Assembly: GCA_002683735.1 (NCBI GenBank)
Contig: NYTZ01000064.1
Location: forward strand, 6,720-15,277
DNA length: 8,558 bases
Direction: 5' to 3'
Origin: Flavobacteriales bacterium
GTDB taxonomy: Bacteria > Bacteroidota > Bacteroidia > Flavobacteriales > UA16
Every line of letters starts with the position of its first letter. Position 1 is the stretch's first letter. The notes beneath the pieces are model-generated. The model saw only the letters and a program-made list of their open reading frames with translations. It was not told the DNA's origin and searched no databases. Below are positions 1-6,320 of the stretch, one piece after another. A program made the position numbers and the translations under genes.

Positions 1-1
1 T

Positions 2-211
2 CCGGAGGACATCCGGACCCTGCTGGACTTCGGAAACATCCTCAGTTTCTGCGTGGGACCGCCGGCTGCGGTGGCCATGCTCATCCTGGTGACCCGCAAG
101 GCCTTTCCCAAGGAATCCCGGCCGGGGTGGGCGCTGCAAATCACGGCCTGGCTCGGCCTGCTGTTCCTCGCCGCATTGACGGTGCTGTACCTGTGGAACA
201 TTGCGGGCTGA
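2..211 (+). CDS. Membrane protein, C-terminal fragment (possible Nramp-family metal transporter)
   Basis: Only the last 69 residues are in the window; the gene begins upstream. The frame is open from base 2 to a TGA at 209-211. Two hydrophobic segments are visible, roughly residues 14-30 (SFCVGPPAAVAMLILV) and 49-66 (WLGLLFLAALTVLYLW). They are separated by a charged, proline-containing loop (TRKAFPKESRPGW), and the protein stops just after the second helix. This shape resembles the C-terminal end of Nramp-type divalent metal transporters of Bacteroidota: a 'SF..aP..a' helix, a basic loop with 'lP', then a 'W.GL.FL....YL' helix. Nramp proteins import Mn2+/Fe2+ with protons across the inner membrane. 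The family call rests on remembered similarity of a short tail, with no catalytic or metal-binding residue in view, so it is tentative. That it is a real gene end for a membrane protein is much more secure. A weak hairpin lies about 60 bases downstream. Confidence 0.6.
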   Translation, partial: PEDIRTLLDFGNILSFCVGPPAAVAMLILVTRKAFPKESRPGWALQITAWLGLLFLAALTVLYLWNIAG

Positions 212-268
212 CCCCCCTTCGCTATGTTGGCGATGTGACCATTCCGAGGTGAACAATTCTATGTGACC

Positions 269-301
269 TCCGCCCTGCCCGTGCGGGTGGCCGGTAATTT
301 T
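269..301 (+). terminator. GC-rich imperfect hairpin followed by a T-run, possible terminator
   Basis: CCCG (278-281) and CGGG (284-287) face each other. GCC (272-274) can pair with GGC (289-291) outside them, leaving a two-base bulge on the left arm and one unpaired T (288) on the right. TAATTTT follows at 295-301. A GC-rich stem followed by Ts is the form of an intrinsic terminator, and the upstream membrane-protein gene ends about 60 bases earlier. The stem is short and bulged, and the same T-run is also the candidate promoter element of the next gene. The call is weak. Confidence 0.25.
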
Positions 302-302
302 C
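295..302 (+). promoter_or_regulatory. Candidate Bacteroidota -7 promoter element of the adhesin gene
   Basis: TAATTTTC matches the Bacteroidota -7 consensus TAnnTTTG at all fixed positions except the last. No TTG -33 element is present at the usual spacing of about 17-23 bases. It lies four bases before an ATG at 307 and 55 bases before the preferred start at 358. Transcription from it would begin close to 307, which would give either a leader of about 50 bases or a nearly leaderless message, depending on the true start. Confidence 0.35.
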
Positions 303-357
303 ATCAATGCCCTTAACGTGTCGAAACCCTCTTGGCAGAGGGTCCGTAGAGCAATTC

Positions 358-3300
358 ATGACCCGGCTTCTCCACATCCGCGCCATGGGCCTGCTCACCT
401 TGATGTGCGCAGGGACCTTCGCGTCCTGGAGCCAGTGCCCGGTCTTCCTTGGGACCGAGTCCATCCCGGGGCTCCCCGAAACGGCCTTCACGCCGCATTG
501 GTTCCGGTGTGTGGGCAGCGTCACCGCCGACCCTGCCCCGTTCAATTTTGAATTGACCGCCCTTCCCGCCAGCCACACCGGCGTTGTGGTGGATTGGGGA
601 GATGGCAACAGCGATGTGATCGGCGGGTGGAACGGTTCTGACCCCATCCCGCACACTTATGCACCGGACGAATGGCGGACTTACACCATCACGGTCACCA
701 CCACGGCCTGTCCCGGAGGGGTGCAAGGCGTGCTGGTCTATGAACCGGAAAACCCAGGCGCCGTTCTGGTCTACGGAGACAACAACGCGAGCTGCGCCCC
801 CTTTGAGGGATTCCCGAAAATCGACGTCAACCTGGCCTTCAGCAGCACGTGGGATTTCTCCCTCGACTGGGGAGATGGGTCCGCTCCTGACGCCTTCTCC
901 ATGCAAGACGTCCTGAATGACCCTGCGTACGACACACTGCGCTTCTCCTCAAGCACCGGAGACGAAATCATCCGCATCCTCGGCATGTCCCACGTCTACG
1001 ACGCCCAGAATTGTGCCACGGGAGACTGCGACCACACCCTGACGCTGACCTATTCGAATTTTTGTTCGGTCCGTGGGGCGAGCACCCCATTCGTACCAGG
1101 TGGCACCATTGTGGGTACGGGGTACAAGCAAGCCTTGCTCAGCAACGCATTCCTCACATGGGACGTGGACGAGGCCGAAATTGACGTGCAGGATCCAGTC
1201 ATCTGCTGGCCGGATGACCAGACGCTCGTGGGCAACACGGCGTGCCCCAACTGCTGCGGTGCCTCCGAAGGCAACAACCCCACCGGCAACGGAACCATCC
1301 GCAGCGAAAAGTGGGACTTCGGCGCCGCCACCTACATCGGGCCCGGACCGGACCCCACACAATGGATCGACTGGAATTCAGACTGTTCCAGCGATCAGGT
1401 GCACCTGCTCTCCTTCCCTGGTCCCGGCATCTACACCGTGACCTTGTTCACGCAAAACCACTGCGGCATTGACACCGTCAGCACGCAAATCAAGGTGACC
1501 CCACCACCCAGCGTGGAGGCTTCGGCAATGGTCACCACCCTTTGCCCTGGAGAGCCCTTCCAGTTCGACGCGGTGTCCTGGAGCGCGGACCCCCCTTTGA
1601 GCGCCAACGATCTCAGCTTCAACTTCACCTATGGCGATGGCCCCTACTCCATCACCATTCCCGTGGTCGGGGGCATCATCCCCATCACGGGCATCCCGGC
1701 CCAGCCCGGCCATGTCTTTGACGATGCGGGCACTTACGATGCGGCCGTTCAGTTGTTCCCCACCTTGGCACCCACGTGTGTGGATGTCGCCGTGGTTCCC
1801 GTCACCGTCCTGACGCCCCCCGTCGCGGATTTCAGCCTGCCTGCGGACACCTGTGCGACCTCGCTGAGCGTGGCCCCGAATGACGCCTCCACCGGTGCCG
1901 TCGATTACCAGTGGAGCCTCACAGGCCTGGGGTCTTTCAGCAGCGACCCAGACCCCGACCCCGTAGACCTCAACGGGCCGGGGCAGTTCACCTTCTCCCT
2001 GGAGGTCACATCCGCCAATGGGTGCACCGACACCGAAGACCAAAGCGTGATGCTGTCCACCGTTCCCACGCCACAATTCGACGTATCGGATGCCTGCATC
2101 GGCACCCCCACCGTCCTCGATGGCAGTGCCTCCACCACCAACGCTTCCGTGGGAGGGCCCATCACCGATTACACCTGGGACCTGTCCGGTGACACGGTGC
2201 TGTATGGAGAGGAGGCGGAGATCGAATTCGCCAGCATCGGCTCCCAATCCGCGACGCTAACCGTCACCACAGCGGCAGGATGCAGTCAAAGCACCACCCA
2301 GTCGTTTGACATTCTCCCCCGCCCCGGTGTGGCGCTGACCACTTCGGACACGGCCGGGTGCAGTCCCTTCAACCTGCTGCTTGAAGCTCAGGACACCACA
2401 GGCAACGTGCCCACCAACAACCTCACCTGGTACTTCGGCCACGGCAGTGACACCAACCTGGATTCGGACGGGACCCACACGTGGCCGCCCAACAACGGCA
2501 ATGACACCGTGGAATATGTGGTGACCGTGGAAGCAGGGTTGGGCCAATGTGCTGACAGCCGATCCCTGACCGTGTCCGTTGCGCCGGCTCCCTTCGTGCA
2601 GACGGACGGGGGGGAGGTCTGCAGTGGGACCCCCTTCAACTTTGAGGCGTTGGGATTCAATACCGGTGCGTCCAGCACGTGGTTCTGGGAAGTGGACAAC
2701 GTCTGGTCCACCGCCGCGGAGGACTATGGTACGATCACCAGCGACTTCGAAGGCTTCAATTACACCTTCATCAATCCCGATCAGCTCACCGACACCGTCA
2801 GCGTCTCGGTTTCGGTCTTCCGTTCCAATGGTTGTGCGGCTTCTGACGAGGCCATCCTGCTGGTGCGTCCTTCGTTCCAGCCGGCCATCGAGGACGGTGA
2901 AGGCTGTGCTCCGTTCCTTTTCGATACACCAAATCAGGTGGCCCTCAATGTGGATTGGACCTTCAACGACCCGGGCAATCCAGACCCGCCAGGGGCCGTG
3001 GCCCACTTGTATGCGGATGTCGGTACGTACACAGTCATCGGAGAAGGAACCAGTGTGTTTGGCTGCGTGGGAAGCGATTCTGCCCAGGTGGTGGTATTTC
3101 CATCCCCAACGCCTGCGTTGACGGCAGAAGATGTCCTGTGCGCTCCCGACCCAGCACTGCCCCAACGGTCTGACACCCCTGAAGACGGGGCCGTGTCCTG
3201 GACGTTGCAGGTGGACGAGGGAACCATTTACCCGTGGAACGGAAGTCCGGACACCACCTTGAACCTGTCTCCCGGCAACCACTTGTTGACCCTGAGTGCC

Positions 3301-5280
3301 ACCAATGTGGAAGGATGCGCTTCCGAAGCCATCACCACCGTGCTCGTGCAAGAGGAAGTCGTGGCAGACTTCAGCTTGCCCGAAGGCGGGTGTGAACCGG
3401 TGGCGTTTGAAGTGAATGGCCTGATCGTATCGCCTGGCGCTGTGGCCACATGGACCATCGGCACCCCGTTCGGGCCAGACACGCAGACGGGCACCATGCC
3501 CAGTGCGCCCGCATGGTTGTCGCACCCGAACGGCCCGGGGCTCCCGGGGTCCGATACCACTTATGTCGTCACGTTGGAGGTTGTCAATCCCGTCACCGGG
3601 TGCACTGCCTCCCACGTGGATTCGGTTTCCGTCCAACCCCAGCCCGTCGGACAGCTCGTCCTCGACGGCTTGAATGGCTGTGACGTCATCGCCAGTTTCT
3701 CTTACACCGGAGTGGCCGACTCGCTCATCTGGGATTTCGGAGACCCCTTTGAACCCGGTCAGGAAATCACGGCCGCCAATGCCATTTCCCATGCCTACCC
3801 TAACCCGCTCGGCACGGGATACACTGCCATTGCCAGTGTGACCGCAGTCTCTTCGGGGTGCCAAGACACCGACGCAGTCTCCTTTGAGATTCCGGCCATC
3901 GTCGAAGCCGACATGTCGCTTCCGGACACTTTGTGTGCCGGGGAACCGATCGAACTCGACAACCTCTCCACGGGCATCCCCCTCGCCCTCGGCACCGCGG
4001 CAGGCTCCTGGACCTGGACCGTGGCCACGCAAACCCTGATCGGATTTGAACCGACCGCTCCCCTGGCCGATGAAAACCTGGTCAACGTGAACGCACAAAC
4101 GAATGCCGTGGTTCCGGTGTCCCTTTCGATGGTGCATCCGGAAAGCGGTTGCAGCGATTCGATCTCGGGCAACATCGTGGTGCTCGGACAACCGGCGGCC
4201 AGTTTCATTCTCACCCCGGACATCCTCTTCGAACCGCCATTCGAGAGCAACCTCATCGATTTGAACCAAAGTCCGGCTGGCAGCACTACGCTGTGGAACA
4301 TCACCGGTGGCGGCAGCTTCAATGGCGACAGCACGGCCGCCGCCTGGGACGACGAAGCCTACGGCACCCACACCGTGTCCGTGTACCTCGACAATTTCGG
4401 ATGCACCGACTCCCTGTCGGCTGAGGTGACGTTGGTTCCCCCACCCCCCATCATCTCCTTCATCGGAGACACCATCAGCTGCGCTCCGCTCGATGCCCAA
4501 TTCATTCCCTTCATCGAAAGCACGGTGGACAGCGTGATCTGGAGCTTCGGCCAAGGCACCACACGGACCATCCGAGATTTCGTGAGCGACCCCGTCCTCT
4601 TCGGATACTTCAACCCTGGCAGTTATGAGGTCACCGTCACCGCCTATGGCCCTGGTGGCACCGACGTCTCCGAAACTCAGACGGTGGTGGTCCTCGACCA
4701 GGTAAATGCGGGTTTCAGCATCTTCCCCGGCCAATGCGTGGAAGTAGGAGATGTGGTGGAATTCACCCCGAACTTCAGCTATGATGATGCCATCTACACC
4801 TGGAAATTCGGAGATGGCACAGAAGAAATCTCCCCGAATGGCACCATCGTAACCCACACCTACGAGGAAGCCGGAAGCCCCATCGTGACCCTCGTGGTGG
4901 AAAATGCGCTCTGTACCGACAGCACGGCCCGAACCGCCTGCATCATTGAATTCGAAGGCGGAACTGTGGGCGTTCCCAGTGCCTTCACCCCGACTTTTGG
5001 GGGCGATGGTTCCGGCGCCCAGGCCTTTGGTGACGATGACCTGAGGGACAACGACGTGTTCTTCCCGCAACTGCGCGGAAACCCCATTGCTTACAGCTTC
5101 ACGGTCTACAACCGATGGGGCGAGCAAATCTTCCACACGGCCGACCCCGCCATTGGGTGGAATGGCCATTTCCAAGGCAACCTCTGCAAGCAAGACGTCT
5201 ACGTCTGGCGTGTGGCTGCCGTGTTCCTCGACGGCTCCAGCGTGGAGCAGGCGGGGGATGTCACGCTCATTCGACGATGA
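358..5280 (+). CDS. Large PKD-repeat surface protein with type IX secretion (gliding motility-associated) C-terminal domain
   Basis: A 1640-residue secreted, adhesin-like protein. Residues 1-26 form a signal peptide: basic MTRLLHIR, hydrophobic GLLTLMCAGTFA, and a cleavage region near SWSQ. About 16 PKD-like beta-sandwich modules follow, with their marker Trp (Tyr in module 4) near residues 80, 171, 319, 425, 519, 607, 691, 775, 867, 948, 1032, 1125, 1218, 1313, 1395 and 1482. Modules 1, 2 and 16 keep the classic WGDG/FGDG turn; many others are degenerate (WTLQ, WTIG, WNITG). Residues about 1534-1640 are the 'gliding motility-associated C-terminal domain' (type B T9SS signal), with VPSAFTP, VFFP, YNRWGEQIF, GWNG, VYVWRV and a closing G-D-V-T-L-I motif. 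PKD arrays with this tail are typically exported by the T9SS to the cell surface or medium, and adhesion is inferred, not shown. Start: ATG 358 puts the signal peptide at the N-terminus; ATG 307 would add 17 residues. The protein is very poor in lysine. Its stop overlaps the next start. Confidence 0.93.
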   Translation: MTRLLHIRAMGLLTLMCAGTFASWSQCPVFLGTESIPGLPETAFTPHWFRCVGSVTADPAPFNFELTALPASHTGVVVDWGDGNSDVIGGWNGSDPIPHTYAPDEWRTYTITVTTTACPGGVQGVLVYEPENPGAVLVYGDNNASCAPFEGFPKIDVNLAFSSTWDFSLDWGDGSAPDAFSMQDVLNDPAYDTLRFSSSTGDEIIRILGMSHVYDAQNCATGDCDHTLTLTYSNFCSVRGASTPFVPGGTIVGTGYKQALLSNAFLTWDVDEAEIDVQDPVICWPDDQTLVGNTACPNCCGASEGNNPTGNGTIRSEKWDFGAATYIGPGPDPTQWIDWNSDCSSDQVHLLSFPGPGIYTVTLFTQNHCGIDTVSTQIKVTPPPSVEASAMVTTLCPGEPFQFDAVSWSADPPLSANDLSFNFTYGDGPYSITIPVVGGIIPITGIPAQPGHVFDDAGTYDAAVQLFPTLAPTCVDVAVVPVTVLTPPVADFSLPADTCATSLSVAPNDASTGAVDYQWSLTGLGSFSSDPDPDPVDLNGPGQFTFSLEVTSANGCTDTEDQSVMLSTVPTPQFDVSDACIGTPTVLDGSASTTNASVGGPITDYTWDLSGDTVLYGEEAEIEFASIGSQSATLTVTTAAGCSQSTTQSFDILPRPGVALTTSDTAGCSPFNLLLEAQDTTGNVPTNNLTWYFGHGSDTNLDSDGTHTWPPNNGNDTVEYVVTVEAGLGQCADSRSLTVSVAPAPFVQTDGGEVCSGTPFNFEALGFNTGASSTWFWEVDNVWSTAAEDYGTITSDFEGFNYTFINPDQLTDTVSVSVSVFRSNGCAASDEAILLVRPSFQPAIEDGEGCAPFLFDTPNQVALNVDWTFNDPGNPDPPGAVAHLYADVGTYTVIGEGTSVFGCVGSDSAQVVVFPSPTPALTAEDVLCAPDPALPQRSDTPEDGAVSWTLQVDEGTIYPWNGSPDTTLNLSPGNHLLTLSATNVEGCASEAITTVLVQEEVVADFSLPEGGCEPVAFEVNGLIVSPGAVATWTIGTPFGPDTQTGTMPSAPAWLSHPNGPGLPGSDTTYVVTLEVVNPVTGCTASHVDSVSVQPQPVGQLVLDGLNGCDVIASFSYTGVADSLIWDFGDPFEPGQEITAANAISHAYPNPLGTGYTAIASVTAVSSGCQDTDAVSFEIPAIVEADMSLPDTLCAGEPIELDNLSTGIPLALGTAAGSWTWTVATQTLIGFEPTAPLADENLVNVNAQTNAVVPVSLSMVHPESGCSDSISGNIVVLGQPAASFILTPDILFEPPFESNLIDLNQSPAGSTTLWNITGGGSFNGDSTAAAWDDEAYGTHTVSVYLDNFGCTDSLSAEVTLVPPPPIISFIGDTISCAPLDAQFIPFIESTVDSVIWSFGQGTTRTIRDFVSDPVLFGYFNPGSYEVTVTAYGPGGTDVSETQTVVVLDQVNAGFSIFPGQCVEVGDVVEFTPNFSYDDAIYTWKFGDGTEEISPNGTIVTHTYEEAGSPIVTLVVENALCTDSTARTACIIEFEGGTVGVPSAFTPTFGGDGSGAQAFGDDDLRDNDVFFPQLRGNPIAYSFTVYNRWGEQIFHTADPAIGWNGHFQGNLCKQDVYVWRVAAVFLDGSSVEQAGDVTLIRR

Positions 5281-6320
5281 AATCCATGACCGCTCTCTGC
5301 CCTCGACTGTTGTTTGTGCTGGCCATGGTGGGGACCATGCTGGCCAATCCGGTGCGCGCCCAAGATCCGCAGCTCACACAGTTCTACGCCGCAGCACCCC
5401 ACTTGAATCCCGCCTTTGCAGGAGGTACGCTCGAAAACCGGGTGGCCTTTCACTACCGCAACCAATGGCCTGGAATTCCGGGACGGTTCGTCTCCTATGG
5501 CGCCTCCTACGACGTCTTCATCCCCAAGATCAACAGCGGAATCGGCGTCATCTTCGCCTCGGACGAAGCTGGCACCGGCGCCTTGGGATCGAGCTCCTTT
5601 GCCTTTCAATACAGCTATGAAGTGCCCATTGGAGAGAGGCTGTCCTTCCGGCCCGGCCTGCAACTCGGATGGAGCAGCCGAGGTCTGCTGAATTGGCAGG
5701 ACCTCGTGTTTGGAGACCAGATCAACCGCGGCGTGGACGAAGGGGGCGCCAACGCCTCGCTCGAGGGATTGGCGAACTTCCAATTGGTTCGCAACTTCTT
5801 TGACGTGGCCGCCGGTGGTGTACTCTACGGCAAGCGGTTCTGGTTGGGCGTGAGTAGCCGCCACTTGAACTCTCCGTCTGAAAGCTTGACCGATGCCACC
5901 ACGGCTCCGGTGCCCATCTGGTTCAGCACCCATGGCGGCATCCGGATTCCCACCTTTGGTGGGCCGGGCAGAACCGACCAGGACCTCCTTATCGCAGCAG
6001 GCTACCGCAGCCAGGGCGGCTTTAATCAGATGGATTTCGGCATCAGCTTCGACAGTCCCTTTCTGACCTATGGAGTGTCCTACCGGCAAATCCTCATGAA
6101 ACAGGCCCCGGATGGAGCACCGAACCACGATGCGATTTCCCTCATCCTCGGCCTGACCGAGGAGCATTTCCGGGTGGGATACAGTTACGACATCACCGTC
6201 TCCACCTTGGGGTGGGGCATCACCGATGGTGCCCATGAGCTCACGCTCAGCTATGTGTGGAAGACGCCGAGCCATCTGCGCAGCCGCCCGCACCGGGTGC
6301 TGCCTTGTGCTGAATTCTGA
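5277..6320 (+). CDS. PorP/SprF-family type IX secretion membrane protein
   Basis: A 347-residue outer-membrane beta-barrel protein of the PorP/SprF family. Residues 1-28 are a signal peptide (hydrophobic LLFVLAMVGTMLA, cleavage after VRA). The mature N-terminus carries the family hallmark QDPQLTQFY...LNPAFAG. The body alternates aromatic and polar residues as barrel strands do. The C-terminal part has the typical GAHELTLSY strand, and the protein ends in the family-like C-x-x-F (CAEF). In Flavobacterium, SprF is needed for surface delivery of the adhesin SprB, and type B C-terminal-domain cargo is generally encoded next to such a partner. The inferred role here is export or anchoring of the adhesin encoded immediately upstream. 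The start ATG (5277-5279) overlaps the adhesin stop as ATGA, which suggests translational coupling; a second in-frame ATG lies at 5286. The open frame extends further upstream, but that stretch lies inside the adhesin gene and precedes the signal peptide, so it is rejected. The stop abuts murB. Confidence 0.95.
   Translation: MKSMTALCPRLLFVLAMVGTMLANPVRAQDPQLTQFYAAAPHLNPAFAGGTLENRVAFHYRNQWPGIPGRFVSYGASYDVFIPKINSGIGVIFASDEAGTGALGSSSFAFQYSYEVPIGERLSFRPGLQLGWSSRGLLNWQDLVFGDQINRGVDEGGANASLEGLANFQLVRNFFDVAAGGVLYGKRFWLGVSSRHLNSPSESLTDATTAPVPIWFSTHGGIRIPTFGGPGRTDQDLLIAAGYRSQGGFNQMDFGISFDSPFLTYGVSYRQILMKQAPDGAPNHDAISLILGLTEEHFRVGYSYDITVSTLGWGITDGAHELTLSYVWKTPSHLRSRPHRVLPCAEF

Noticed and set aside
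2257..5193. A 978-codon open frame on the minus strand opposite the adhesin
   Set aside because: It is in exact codon register with the adhesin, so its stops would need TTA, CTA or TCA codons in the sense gene. Those are scarce in this GC-rich codon use. The product has no recognisable domain, and the sense protein has clear ones.
5115..5276. Upstream extension of the PorP/SprF frame by 54 codons
   Set aside because: It lies inside the adhesin's C-terminal domain and would bury the signal peptide. The start at 5277 gives a proper signal peptide and an ATGA overlap.
358..5280. Possible repeat array or CRISPR-like structure because of the recurring module pattern
   Set aside because: The repetition is at protein level only. 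No identical DNA repeats with unique spacers were seen.
5199..6293. A 364-codon minus-strand open frame opposite the PorP/SprF gene
   Set aside because: It is the in-register shadow of a gene with clear family motifs. No signal peptide or domain is seen in the antisense product.
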